The notes: generated by a model not told the origin, from the sequence alone. 64,000 nucleotides of DNA from Sphingomonas_O antarctica (GCF_965137005.1 NZ_CBCRXM010000011.1:30380-94379), one strand, 5' to 3'; positions 50,961 through 60,293 are shown, counted from the first letter of the stretch. Numbers and translations are program-made.

Positions 50961-52961
50961 ATGAACGCCGTCGAAATCGAAGAAGCCGTATCCGAACTGG
51001 CGCTCCAGCCTTTCGATTCCGCGGAGTTTGCCTTCCAGTTTCTCGCAGCGTTCAGCGCCCGTGACACCACGCTGAAGCGCTTGCGCAAAGGCGACTCGAA
51101 CCAGTCCGACGTGATCGGCGGCGTCCTCTGGCGGGGGAACATCCACATCGCCGTCGCACCCGCTGGCGGCGTGCATGATGCGCTCGCCGCTTTGCGAGCC
51201 AGTCCCAGGACCGCGTCGAACAAGGCCAAGTTCATCCTGGCCACCGATGGCGATACCGTCGAGGCCGAGGATCTGGTCGGCGGCGATATGATCGCGTGCG
51301 TCTATGCTCACCTGCCGAATCATTTCGCGACGTTCCTGCCGCTCGCGGGCATCTCCACCGTCAAGGAAATCAAAAACAACCCGGTCGACATCAAGGCGAC
51401 GGGGCGACTCAACAAGCTCTACGTCACGCTGTTCAACGACAATCCGGACTGGGCGACCGAGGAGCGACGGCACGCGCTCAACCAGTTCATGGCTCGGCTG
51501 ATCTTCTGCTATTTCGCCGAGGATACCGGCATCTTCAACGGCGAGGGGCTGTTCACCGCCACCGTCGCCAAGATGTCGGAGGCCGGCCACGGCACCGGCG
51601 ACGCGCAATGGGGCAACACGCACGAAGTGCTGCAGCACCTGTTCCTGGCGATGGAGACGGCTGTCAAACACGACGGAAATCTCGACAATCGCTACCGCCG
51701 CGCCGCCGGCATCCGCCCCTATGCCGACGTCTTCCCGTATGTGAACGGCGGGCTATTCACCGCGGCTGGCGAATGCCCCCGGTTCAGCCGCACCGCGCGC
51801 GCCTATCTGCTCAGCGCCGGCGAACTCGATTGGAAGGAGATCAACCCGGACATCTTCGGATCGATGATCCAGGCGGTCGCCGACGATGGCGAGCGCGGCG
51901 AGCTGGGCATGCACTATACCAGCGTGCCCAACATCCTGAAGGTGCTGAACCCGCTGTTCCTCGACGACCTGCGCGCGCAGCTGGATGCGGCGGGCGACAG
52001 CAAGCAGAAACTGCGCAATTTGCGCAAGCGGCTGGCGAGCATCCGCGTGTTCGACCCGGCATGCGGATCGGGCAATTTCCTGGTCATCGCTTATAAGGAG
52101 ATGCGAAAGATTGAAGCCGAGATCGTCGCGCGGCTAGGCGGAGAAGCGAATCTCAAGCTGGATGAACGCCGCAGCGTCATCGCGCTCTCCAATTTCTACG
52201 GTATCGAGATCAAGAGCTTCGCTGCCGAGATCGCCCGCCTCGCGCTGCTAATCGCCGAGTTCCAGGCTGATTGCCTGTATCTCAGCCAGCAGGAAGCGCG
52301 GGCGATGGTGCTGCCGCTACACAAGACGGGGCAGATTACGGTGGGAAATGCGCTGCAATTAGACTGGCTTGAGGTGTGCCCGCCAGTCCACGCTGCTCCT
52401 GCAGTCGAGCATGACCTCGGTGGGCTGACCGGCCGGTTAGCGTTGGAAGAAACCGGGCTAAAAGACGAGCGTGATGAAACGTATCTTTGCGGCAACCCGC
52501 CATACATCGGCGCCCGTAAGCAATTAGAGCCGCAAAAAGCAGATCTATGTCGGGCGTATGCCGGGGACGTAGCGTTCAAAGACGCGGATTACGTCAGCGG
52601 ATGGCTCATCAAAGCTATCGAATACAGTGACTGGTGCCGCTCAACTGTCAGAAGGGAGAATTGGACCGTCATCTGGCTTCAAAACGTTCGGCGGCATAGC
52701 GTGAAATCCCACTGGCGAGAGATGGCATCAGACGGCCCCGGCGAGAGCTTAATGCCGCGAAAGCTGGCCGCTTGGCGGGGCGGTCACATGAATAATCTTG
52801 AACTACGAGCTGCTCCGGGAGAGCCAGCGCACGAGCGATCATGCGCGCAAACGCTTCCCAGCTCACGGCGCTTCCGTTCGTCAGATGCCAGACGCCACAC
52901 TCTCCATCGAGCGCCAGATCGAGCGTCGCGTTCACGAGGTCGGGAACATAAGTCGGGCTGA
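50961..52961 (+). CDS. MmeI-like DNA methyltransferase/endonuclease, C-terminally truncated
   Basis: The start ATG 50961 gives the family N-terminus MNAVEIEEAVSELALQPFDSAEFAFQFL. A nuclease domain (GVLWRGNIHIAVAP, KFILATDGD) and helical spacer precede the N6-adenine methylase: motif I FDPACGSGNFL (about residue 364) and motif IV NPPYIG (about 512). Similarity stops near 52630 (YVSGWLIKAIEYSD). The target-recognition domain is missing, and the last 100 codons are antisense to the next gene. Intact relatives have about 900 residues, so this is probably an inactive remnant of a type IIL restriction-modification enzyme. Confidence 0.75.
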   Translation: MNAVEIEEAVSELALQPFDSAEFAFQFLAAFSARDTTLKRLRKGDSNQSDVIGGVLWRGNIHIAVAPAGGVHDALAALRASPRTASNKAKFILATDGDTVEAEDLVGGDMIACVYAHLPNHFATFLPLAGISTVKEIKNNPVDIKATGRLNKLYVTLFNDNPDWATEERRHALNQFMARLIFCYFAEDTGIFNGEGLFTATVAKMSEAGHGTGDAQWGNTHEVLQHLFLAMETAVKHDGNLDNRYRRAAGIRPYADVFPYVNGGLFTAAGECPRFSRTARAYLLSAGELDWKEINPDIFGSMIQAVADDGERGELGMHYTSVPNILKVLNPLFLDDLRAQLDAAGDSKQKLRNLRKRLASIRVFDPACGSGNFLVIAYKEMRKIEAEIVARLGGEANLKLDERRSVIALSNFYGIEIKSFAAEIARLALLIAEFQADCLYLSQQEARAMVLPLHKTGQITVGNALQLDWLEVCPPVHAAPAVEHDLGGLTGRLALEETGLKDERDETYLCGNPPYIGARKQLEPQKADLCRAYAGDVAFKDADYVSGWLIKAIEYSDWCRSTVRRENWTVIWLQNVRRHSVKSHWREMASDGPGESLMPRKLAAWRGGHMNNLELRAAPGEPAHERSCAQTLPSSRRFRSSDARRHTLHRAPDRASRSRGREHKSG

Positions 52962-54792
52962 TCACTTCGTCAGCGGCAGCATAAAACTTTTCGCCCGATC
53001 TTAACGCTGCCTCAACTGCGCGAGCAAAATTCTGCTCGTCGTAGGGGGAGAAGAACGCGGCCGTTCGAACGACCAAGGCGTCAGGATGATGCTCGCGAAG
53101 CCCCGCCTCCATCGCCGCCTTTCCGCGCCCGTAGGCATTCATCGGACACGGCGTATCGCTTTCAGACCACGGCGCGTTTCGCTGACCGCCGAAAATAAGA
53201 TCGCTCGAAAAATGGACAGTGCGTATCCCGCGCTCCTTTGCAGCCGAGGCGACGGAAATGGGACCGATTGCGTTGGCTCGGTGGGCTTCGGTTTCCTGCG
53301 TTTCGGCGTCATCGACACGCACCCATCCGGCGGCGTTGATCACTAAATGCGGTTTGAACCTGTCCAACGCAGCGGCAACGCTCTGCTTGTTCTCAATGGC
53401 CAGCGTGTCGCGGTTCGTCAGGATGTAGTCTAATCCTCGCAGGTGGCACGCACCCGCGAAGGCTCGCCCAAGCGTGCCGGTTGCGCCCGTGATCAAGATA
53501 GGCTGATCGCGGGGAACATCGAATTCAGAGGATCTCCCACCTGCGACCAGCCTAATATCGCGTTGCCACCAGCCCTCCCCCTTTATGATGTGCGGAAGCC
53601 GACTACGGCTTCTTGTCGTCACGTCGGCGATGAGTGCCGCAAGTGCCGTTGGGCGGGGAGATGGGCCGCTTACGTCGAACGCTCCCGACTCATAGTGGTT
53701 CAACCGACTGGTTAGGAGGCTGTTCCAGTCGAACGCACCGAGCAACGCCCATATCGTTATCGCTCGCACGTCGACTGAATCAGCAGCCAAGCTTTCGCAC
53801 GTCTCTAGCGATCGGGACAACCATCGCAGCTGTTCCTCGCGTGTGCAGGCGAGATGACATTCAGTGATTGCAATCGGTAGGCTATAGCGCGACCAGCAAT
53901 CGCGTATCGCGACTTCCAGACCATTGATGGCTTCCGACAGTTCCCTAGCGGCCACCCTGTCGTGATATCCGACGTCTGGCAGGGGCCCTCCATCTGGCGC
54001 ATCGTCAAGGTACCGATCGCTCGTAACATAGTGATTGATGCCGATGATATCTGGCGTGCAGGGCTCGTTGGCCATCACGTAGAGGCGCGGCTCGAGGCCA
54101 AAGTCGCACAGCCGAACCCAGAAGGGATGCCCCGGAACAACGCGCCCGCAAAGTAAATCCCAGGACATCCAACGACGTTCATTATAATGTTCGGCAACGT
54201 CTTGAACGCCGGGGCTCGCATAAGTCCGCCCGAGATCGTCTGTTTGCACCAGGCGCGCGGATGGAGTGACGCGCCGGATCGCTTTCATAGCCAATCGCGT
54301 GGCATCGATTTGATTGAGAAGGGCTAGCCAAAACACCCGCTCATCCTGCGCATGTGGGTACCAATGCCCATAAAGTGCGCTGAACCTCGCCGTTGTGAGA
54401 GGTTCGTTGATCGGCGTCCAGTGAATCACCCAAGGATAACGCTCAGCAACCGCGCCGGCGTACTCTGCCAGCTGGGTTGCAAATTTGTCGTCGATCAGGC
54501 TGGTCCAGGCCGGTCCGGAGCCATGGTGCACGAGCCCAACTATCGGATCGATTTCAAGCTTGCGCAGACGGTTCAGTCGTTCGTCGGGCCAACTCCAGTC
54601 ATACTGGCCGGGGAATTCTGTTACTGTGCGTTCCCAGAGAACAGGGTAACGAATACGGCGAAGTCCGAGTTCGGCGAAACGATCCAGGTCATCCAACCGA
54701 TCGTGATGGCCGGACATGCGTGTCTGGTCGCGATAGACATTCCCTACCCGATTCACGGTACACTCGTGGCCGCCCCAGATCTCAATCATCAT
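52669..54792 (-). CDS. family 1-like glycosyl hydrolase fused to RmlD-like sugar-nucleotide reductase
   Basis: A 707-residue fusion. Residues 1 to about 400 form a TIM-barrel of the GH1 type (WTPINEPLTTARFSALYGHW has the NEP acid/base motif; ITECHLACTREEQ is a plausible nucleophile region). From about 430 (PILITGATGTLGRAFAG) it is an extended SDR of the dTDP-4-dehydrorhamnose reductase type, with YGRGKAAMEAGL as the Tyr-Lys motif. The gene diverges from a glycosyltransferase-UDP-galactopyranose mutase fusion, 142 bases away. The two probably act in one surface-polysaccharide pathway. The exact substrate is not known. Confidence 0.85.
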   Translation of the reverse strand: MMIEIWGGHECTVNRVGNVYRDQTRMSGHHDRLDDLDRFAELGLRRIRYPVLWERTVTEFPGQYDWSWPDERLNRLRKLEIDPIVGLVHHGSGPAWTSLIDDKFATQLAEYAGAVAERYPWVIHWTPINEPLTTARFSALYGHWYPHAQDERVFWLALLNQIDATRLAMKAIRRVTPSARLVQTDDLGRTYASPGVQDVAEHYNERRWMSWDLLCGRVVPGHPFWVRLCDFGLEPRLYVMANEPCTPDIIGINHYVTSDRYLDDAPDGGPLPDVGYHDRVAARELSEAINGLEVAIRDCWSRYSLPIAITECHLACTREEQLRWLSRSLETCESLAADSVDVRAITIWALLGAFDWNSLLTSRLNHYESGAFDVSGPSPRPTALAALIADVTTRSRSRLPHIIKGEGWWQRDIRLVAGGRSSEFDVPRDQPILITGATGTLGRAFAGACHLRGLDYILTNRDTLAIENKQSVAAALDRFKPHLVINAAGWVRVDDAETQETEAHRANAIGPISVASAAKERGIRTVHFSSDLIFGGQRNAPWSESDTPCPMNAYGRGKAAMEAGLREHHPDALVVRTAAFFSPYDEQNFARAVEAALRSGEKFYAAADEVISPTYVPDLVNATLDLALDGECGVWHLTNGSAVSWEAFARMIARALALPEQLVVQDYSCDRPAKRPAFAALSSRRGRLMPSLASGISRYAAERFEAR

Positions 54793-54934
54793 GCCCCCGC
54801 AAAATGCCAAGCGTCATCCCTGGTTCCCGCCACGCGCACTTTTGCTTTCCTACTCAAATTTCTGAGGGATGGAACTTCATCGGCCATAAGGAATTTCACC
54901 GTTGGGAGGGGGCGCAACAAGGAGTGAACCCGGC

Positions 54935-57208
54935 GTGTTCAATTCGGAAGCCTGCGCGATTTCGTCTTCGGAGCCACAGCGGCAACAACTTCTTTGTTTC
55001 TCTCATCTCCGCTGGAATTTCGTGAAGCAGCGCCCGCAGCATTTGATGCTGCGAATGGCTCGGCAGTTTGACGTCCTGTTTTGGGAAGAACCTATCTTCG
55101 ACGCGGTCGAGCCGCACCTGGAAATCATCAAGGTCGACGGAATCCGTGTGGCCGTGCCGCATTTGCCCGAGGGTATCGACACTGAGTACGCATTACGCGT
55201 GCTCCTCGATCAACTGGTTTCGCAAGATTCTCGCGCCCTGTTGCGCTGGTACTACACACCGATGATGTGGGGATTTTCCGGTCACCTCCCGGCCGTAGCA
55301 ACGGTTTACGATTGCATGGACGAGCTGGCGAACTTCGCCTTCGCGCCCCCCGAACTGTTGCCGCGTGAAGAGCAGTTGCTCGCCGCAGCGGATGTGGTCT
55401 TCACTGGGGGTCATAGCCTGTATGAGGCCAAACGCGGACGCCATCACGAAATCCATCAGTTTCCATCAAGTGTTGATGTGGCACATTTTACCAGCGCTCG
55501 CAAAATTCCGCGCAATGAGTCTGTCGGTCCAACGCTCGGGTTCTATGGCGTAATCGACGAACGGATGGACCTGGCCCTGATCGCCGATTTGGCGCGGGCA
55601 CGACCGGACTGGACGATAGACATGGTGGGTCCAGTGTTGAAGATTGACCGCGCAGATCTTCCAACGATGTCAAATATCAGATGGCGCGGGCAGGCCGACT
55701 ATGGTGAACTGCCAGAAATTGTCGCCGGATGGGACGTGGCAATTATGCCGTTCGCAATCAACGAGGCTACCCGCTTTATCAGTCCGACGAAGACGCCCGA
55801 ATATTTGGCTGCAGGGCGACCGGTGGTCTCGACCCCAATCGTGGATGTTGCGCGACACTATGGGCAGCTTGAAGGCGTCAAAATTGCAGAGAATGCGGCC
55901 GCGTTTGCCGCCGCCGCCGAACACATGATGCAACTCGATCGTGCCGGCAGTTGGCGAGATGAGGCCGACTGCGTCCTTGCTACCATGTCATGGGATGCGA
56001 CCGCCAGCCAGATGATTGCCATCATCAACCGCGTGCGCGCCGATAAGGTCACAACCTTACGCGCCGAAGCCGAACACTACGACTTTCTGATCGTCGGCGC
56101 CGGATTTGCGGGCTCCGTGATGGCGGAGCGCTTGGCCGCCGATGCCGGCCTGAGAGTGCTGGTGGTCGATCGCCGACCGCACATCGCCGGCAACGCCTAT
56201 GATTGCCTCGACGAGGCAGGGGTGATGATCCACCAATATGGTCCGCACATCTTCCATACCAACAGTGAAGAGATTTTCACGTATCTGTCCCGCTTTACCG
56301 AGTGGCGACCTTACGAACATCGCGTCTTGGGGCACGTCGATGACAAGTTGGTGCCTATCCCGATCAACCGTACCACGCTGAATGAGTTGTACGACGCCGG
56401 GCTTGGCAGCGAAGAGGAGGCAGCGGCTTTTCTTGCCGCGCGGGCCATGCCGGTCGCCAGTGTCGAAACCTCCGAGGACGTAGTCATCGGGGCGGTAGGT
56501 CGCGAACTCTACGAGAAATTCTTCCGCGGCTATACACGTAAGCAATGGGGGCTGGATCCGTCCGAACTAGATAAATCAGTCACCGCGCGTGTGCCAACGC
56601 GAACGAACACGGACGACCGTTATTTTACCGATGTTTTTCAGGCTATGCCGGCTGAAGGTTACACTGTGATGTTTTCGCGGCTGCTTGCGCATCCGAACAT
56701 CACCGTGATGCTCGACACCGATTTCAGGAAGCTGGGCAGCCAAGTAACCTATGATCGGATGGTCTACACGGGCCCCATCGACGAATTTTACGAGCACCGC
56801 TTCGGTAAGCTGCCGTATCGCTCGCTGAGGTTTGAGCACGAAACGGTCAATACTGAACGGCACCAGTCGGTAGCGACGGTCAATTATCCTGGGGAAGATG
56901 TGCTCTTCACTCGAATAACCGAATACAAGCACCTGACTGGGCAGGATCATCCGAAAACCAGCATCACACGTGAATATCCATGTGCAGAAGGCGACCCGTA
57001 TTATCCCATCCCTCGACCGGCGAACGCAGAACTATACAAGCGATATCAAGCGCTCGCCGATGCCGAGCAGTCTGTAACCTTCGTGGGACGGCTTGCGACT
57101 TATCGCTACTACAATATGGACCAGGTCGTCGGTCAGGCTTTGGCTTCGTACCGTCGTCTAAAGCGCGAGATGGCTGAAGTCACATTATCGGATCGGATCG
57201 CTGCGTGA
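54935..57208 (+). CDS. glf: glycosyltransferase fused to UDP-galactopyranose mutase
   Basis: A 757-residue fusion starting at GTG 54935 (AAGGAG upstream). Residues about 15-370 are a GT4-like transferase (FSHLRWNFVKQRPQHLM, FYGVIDERMDLALIADLA, SPTKTPEYLAAGRPVVSTPI). From residue 382, YDFLIVGAGFAGSVMAERLA is the FAD-binding site of UDP-galactopyranose mutase, with FHTNSEEIFTYLSRF, FFRGYTRKQWG and FVGRLATYRYYNMDQVVGQAL as family signatures. It makes UDP-galactofuranose and likely transfers a sugar. It diverges from the GH1-RmlD fusion. Confidence 0.9.
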   Translation: MFNSEACAISSSEPQRQQLLCFSHLRWNFVKQRPQHLMLRMARQFDVLFWEEPIFDAVEPHLEIIKVDGIRVAVPHLPEGIDTEYALRVLLDQLVSQDSRALLRWYYTPMMWGFSGHLPAVATVYDCMDELANFAFAPPELLPREEQLLAAADVVFTGGHSLYEAKRGRHHEIHQFPSSVDVAHFTSARKIPRNESVGPTLGFYGVIDERMDLALIADLARARPDWTIDMVGPVLKIDRADLPTMSNIRWRGQADYGELPEIVAGWDVAIMPFAINEATRFISPTKTPEYLAAGRPVVSTPIVDVARHYGQLEGVKIAENAAAFAAAAEHMMQLDRAGSWRDEADCVLATMSWDATASQMIAIINRVRADKVTTLRAEAEHYDFLIVGAGFAGSVMAERLAADAGLRVLVVDRRPHIAGNAYDCLDEAGVMIHQYGPHIFHTNSEEIFTYLSRFTEWRPYEHRVLGHVDDKLVPIPINRTTLNELYDAGLGSEEEAAAFLAARAMPVASVETSEDVVIGAVGRELYEKFFRGYTRKQWGLDPSELDKSVTARVPTRTNTDDRYFTDVFQAMPAEGYTVMFSRLLAHPNITVMLDTDFRKLGSQVTYDRMVYTGPIDEFYEHRFGKLPYRSLRFEHETVNTERHQSVATVNYPGEDVLFTRITEYKHLTGQDHPKTSITREYPCAEGDPYYPIPRPANAELYKRYQALADAEQSVTFVGRLATYRYYNMDQVVGQALASYRRLKREMAEVTLSDRIAA

Positions 57209-57232
57209 CGGTCAGCAAGCGGGGCTAATCCT

Positions 57233-57619
57233 ATGATGATGGTCGATACAGAGCTGCGAAAAAGCGCGATCCACGGCGTTGGCGTTTTCTTGACCGAGCC
57301 GGTCGCTAAACAAGCGTTAGTCTGGCAGTTCGATTCGCGGATCGACCGGGTATACTGTGAGGAGGAAGTTGCCTCGCTGAGCGGGCGTACCCAGACCTTC
57401 CTGCAAATCTATTCCACGTGGCACGAAGGCGTGAAACTCTGGGTGTTGTGCGGTGACAATGGGCGTCATTTCAACCATTCCGACGTGCCAAACACGATCT
57501 CCGACGGAACGGCATTCGGCACGGACGTGGCGGCGTTCGATTTACCTGCGGGCACAGAGTTGACCTCGGACTACAGAACGATCTGCGACGCGGTTCGCAA
57601 CGGCGGGATGAGCTTTTAA
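57233..57619 (+). CDS. small SET-domain protein
   Basis: A 128-residue stand-alone SET domain: LRKSAIHGVGVFLTEPVAKQAL (the HGxGVF start), GRHFNHSDVPNT (the NHS motif that binds S-adenosylmethionine), and AGTELTSDYRTI with the SET tyrosine. This predicts a lysine-type protein methyltransferase. It begins 25 bases after the UDP-galactopyranose mutase gene and ends one base before the convergent ATP-grasp gene ends. A second, frameshifted SET gene is the upstream partner of that ATP-grasp gene. The substrate is unknown. Confidence 0.8.
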   Translation: MMMVDTELRKSAIHGVGVFLTEPVAKQALVWQFDSRIDRVYCEEEVASLSGRTQTFLQIYSTWHEGVKLWVLCGDNGRHFNHSDVPNTISDGTAFGTDVAAFDLPAGTELTSDYRTICDAVRNGGMSF

Positions 57620-57620
57620 A

Positions 57621-58907
57621 TCAGCCCCCAAAGATTCCCAAAGCCTTCGATCGTTCGAGTTCGCCACCGACAAGTTTGTCGCCAATATCCAGCCGATAAC
57701 GCCCATTCGGCACGACTATCTTTTCGGCGCGAAGATATGCGCAGGACTGGGCTTCGGCAATGGTGCTCGCCACTCCGGTCACGACCATCGTCCAACCGTA
57801 GAGCCCGGCAGTTACGAAGTTTCCCCGGCTGCGCCCAACCTCGCCAAAGTGGATATGGCTCCGATCATCTCTGTCCAACGCATCCATTATGATCGGTAAG
57901 CCGACCGGCGCGTTGACCTCGTGACGCGACCACGGGAATGGCGGGGTGGTTATCAAAACGCCGACTGCCCAGCCATCCTCAGTCTTGAAAGAGTCTGATC
58001 CAAGGCCTGTCATACGCGCAAAAAGCTGACCCCACTTGGTGCGTTGTAAGGGAGACAGGACGGCAAAGCCCGGATAGCCAAACCGGCAAGTGAACTCGAG
58101 TGGCCAGATGCCGGCTTCATTCACGATGGCGTTAAGGTTGACGTAGCCGATATGGCCTTTGCCGCGAAGTAGTGGGGCGACAAGCTTGAGCGTGCGCCTG
58201 AAAAATCCGCCCGTTTGTTCGAAAGTCGCGACCGTACCCATTTCCCCGGTCAATTCCCCCATATCACCGGCGAAGAACCGCTTATGCTCCCAATCGAGGC
58301 ATGCCGGCTCAAGGAACTCCGTTCCATCGAAATACGCGCCCACGCCAACTTCCACGCCCTCGATGAAATCCATCAGGATAAAGCGGGTGCCGGTGTTAAC
58401 CGGGTTCGCCTCAAGCATTGCGCTGACATCGCGACCGTCACGCAACAGACCGACATAATTGTCGTGACTGGCGTGATCGGGACCGCTTATTTTGAGCACA
58501 TAGCGCGCGGGATTTTTTGCAATGAAAGCTATTGCCGCTTCAGTATCCGCGAACTCGTGAACATGGCCCGCAGGAAAACCGAGTTCCGCTAGAAGCGCCT
58601 GGGCAAAGGCGCGGTCATTTTCCAGGCGATCGCCAAAGGCGCTGCCGCCGATCACGTGATAACCCAGGCCGCGTATTTCGTCCTGGATGGCACCATAATC
58701 CTCGGACACTGACTCGAAGATGATGATGCCGTCATCCCCCACCCAGTCGAGGGAAGATCGCCAGTCAACAACGCGGTCGATCAGCCCTTCGCCGGTGCCG
58801 CCCGCGAGCGGCTCTGTGACTGCCACGCGAACTTCGTGCCCCTCCGCCTGCAGCTCGAGATATAGGGCAAGAAGATCGCAGGTTTCGGTGACGCCGAGGA
58901 AGCGCAT
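57621..58907 (-). CDS. PurD-like ATP-grasp ligase
   Basis: A 428-residue ATP-grasp protein resembling phosphoribosylamine-glycine ligase. The order is an N-terminal domain (MRFLGVTETCDLLALYLELQAEGHEVRVAV), the lid/ATP part (RYVLKISGPDHASHDNYVGLLRDG, GVEVGVGAYFDG), and the metal block LRGKGHIGYVNLNAIVNEAGIWPLEFTCRFGYPGF. A housekeeping purD would not sit here, and the GDG-loop details differ, so a paralogue with another amine or acid substrate is likely. Its start overlaps the stop of the SET gene upstream (ATGA). Confidence 0.8.
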   Translation of the reverse strand: MRFLGVTETCDLLALYLELQAEGHEVRVAVTEPLAGGTGEGLIDRVVDWRSSLDWVGDDGIIIFESVSEDYGAIQDEIRGLGYHVIGGSAFGDRLENDRAFAQALLAELGFPAGHVHEFADTEAAIAFIAKNPARYVLKISGPDHASHDNYVGLLRDGRDVSAMLEANPVNTGTRFILMDFIEGVEVGVGAYFDGTEFLEPACLDWEHKRFFAGDMGELTGEMGTVATFEQTGGFFRRTLKLVAPLLRGKGHIGYVNLNAIVNEAGIWPLEFTCRFGYPGFAVLSPLQRTKWGQLFARMTGLGSDSFKTEDGWAVGVLITTPPFPWSRHEVNAPVGLPIIMDALDRDDRSHIHFGEVGRSRGNFVTAGLYGWTMVVTGVASTIAEAQSCAYLRAEKIVVPNGRYRLDIGDKLVGGELERSKALGIFGG

Positions 58908-59306
58908 CAGCGTTCGCTAAACGTTCGGTAGTCGAGAGTGAGCTCCTCACCGATCTGGATGTCGCGAGCGGCGATCATATTATAGTCGTCGGTCGCCGTG
59001 ACATTAGCGCTTTCGCCAAAAAGCGGCTGATTGATGTACCACCCGGGGGGTCAGTAGGTCGAAGTTCTCTGGGCACCCCAGTTGGCCATCCCTACCAATG
59101 GCGAAGTCATCGTAGAGCGCTCGCCGCTGGGTCGATAGCTCCGCCGAGTTCAGCTCGCCGGCACCTACCCAGATCAGCTTCCCCTGATCAGCTGCGAACA
59201 AAACCGTTCCCGCGGCAATCGGAGCAATTGAAAAGACGCCGATCCCGCTAATCGTTGAGACGCCTAAACGCGTCAGCACACCGTGATGGGGCAAGGGCGT
59301 GATCAC
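58907..59306 (-). pseudogene. second small SET-domain gene, broken by a one-base frameshift
   Basis: From GTG 59306 the frame reads VITPLPHHGVLTRLGVSTISGIGVFSIAPIAAGT to NFDLLTP. After a run of six C (about 59042-59047) the continuation WYINQPLFGESANVTATDDYN...GEELTLDYRTFSER lies one base out of frame and ends in a stop that overlaps the ATP-grasp start (ATGA). Removing one C gives a 132-residue SET protein. The total of 400 bases is one over a multiple of three. The in-frame product would end at 59004. It could be a real mutation or a homopolymer error. Confidence 0.75.
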
Positions 59307-59405
59307 TCAACGTAACGCTGAGGATATTGAACGGGCCAGCACCATTGGACTCCGCATCGCGATTGGAATGATATGTCCAGTCTCGGTGCCGCTTGGCGCG
59401 GAGGG

Positions 59406-59903
59406 CTAAGCGTTGACCGCAGTGGTCTTCGCCGGGGGCAAGGTATTAGCTTCGGCCATGGGCATCAGCTCGTCCTTTCGGGCCTGCATCAGACGGCCGA
59501 GTTCGACCAGGTCGACATCGGTCTTGCGTGCCTGAGCAAACATGCCTTCGCTGTTTGCTTCCTCCTCATGGACATGGTGCGAGATTTCCTCGCTCAACAC
59601 GGTCACCTTGGCATCGTAAAATTCGGCGCCAGGCGCGGCCAAAATATCATTGATCAAGACTTTAGCGCCATCGTGCTCGACATAGGCTTCGTCGAGCATG
59701 TCGTCCTCAATTTTGCCGCGCAGCGCGGGGTAGAAAATCTCTTCTTCAATGATCGTATGAACCTTTAGCGCGTTGCACACCTTGGTCGCGATCGCCTGCT
59801 TCTTGTCATCGCTTTTGGCCGCTTCGAACTGTTCGAACAGGTCTTCCGCTTCGCGGTGATCGGCCTTGAGCAAAGCAATCGCATCGGTGGGGGCGTCAAC
59901 CAT
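59406..59903 (-). CDS. hemerythrin-domain protein
   Basis: A 165-residue protein starting at ATG 59903 (GGGAGAA upstream). The di-iron ligands of a hemerythrin HHE domain are visible: LKADHREAEDLFEQFE, VHTIIEEEIFYPAL, EAYVEHDGAKVLI, ISHHVHEEEAN. Such proteins bind O2 or sense redox or iron. An EcfG-type promoter (GGAAC-N17-GTT) lies directly upstream, so it is probably part of the general stress response. Confidence 0.9.
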   Translation of the reverse strand: MVDAPTDAIALLKADHREAEDLFEQFEAAKSDDKKQAIATKVCNALKVHTIIEEEIFYPALRGKIEDDMLDEAYVEHDGAKVLINDILAAPGAEFYDAKVTVLSEEISHHVHEEEANSEGMFAQARKTDVDLVELGRLMQARKDELMPMAEANTLPPAKTTAVNA

Positions 59904-59931
59904 AGAAATTCTCCCTGATTTCAGAACTCGA

Positions 59932-59956
59932 AACCTCCGAAGAGGATAGGCGTTCC
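59932..59956 (-). promoter_or_regulatory. EcfG-type general stress promoter for the hemerythrin gene
   Basis: GGAAC (59956-59952), 17 bases, GTT (59934-59932) on the minus strand. This fits the alphaproteobacterial EcfG consensus GGAAC-N16/17-GTT and sits 29 bases before the start codon. Confidence 0.7.
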
Positions 59957-59991
59957 ACATCGGTAACAGAAGACCATGACAAAGGAATTTT

Positions 59992-60293
59992 GTGTCCCAC
60001 TCTCCGCCCATTCCGCCAGGTAATGTTTCGCCTCACCCGATTGCCGAATTGCCGCACGCAGCGCCGGACGACGCTGTGGCCGCGCCTGCGGCTCCGCCTG
60101 GCAGGAGCCGGAGCCGGAGCTGGAGCGGGGCGTCCTCGCTGAACTCCGTGAACAGATTTCACCAAGGACGCTAGGCACTGCTGGAGCCGTAGCGGCCGGC
60201 CTTGTGGCACTTGTTGTTGCTGATCGAGCGATACGGGGGAAGCGTTCTACCGATGCCGACGAGCCCGCCGCAATGCGCAAAACCACCACATAG
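59992..60293 (+). pseudogene. small single-helix membrane protein gene, frameshifted
   Basis: GTG 59992 (AAAGGA upstream) starts VSHSPPIPPGNVSPHPIAELPHAAPDDAVAAPAAPPG. Near 60102, at CCTGGCAGG, the coding text moves one base to QEPEPELERGVLAELREQISPRTLGTAGAVAAGLVALVVADRAIRG...RKTTT and stop at 60291. One extra G (GGG) would join the parts into a 100-residue protein with a C-terminal membrane helix. The length of 302 bases is one short of a multiple of three. No family is recognised. Confidence 0.55.
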
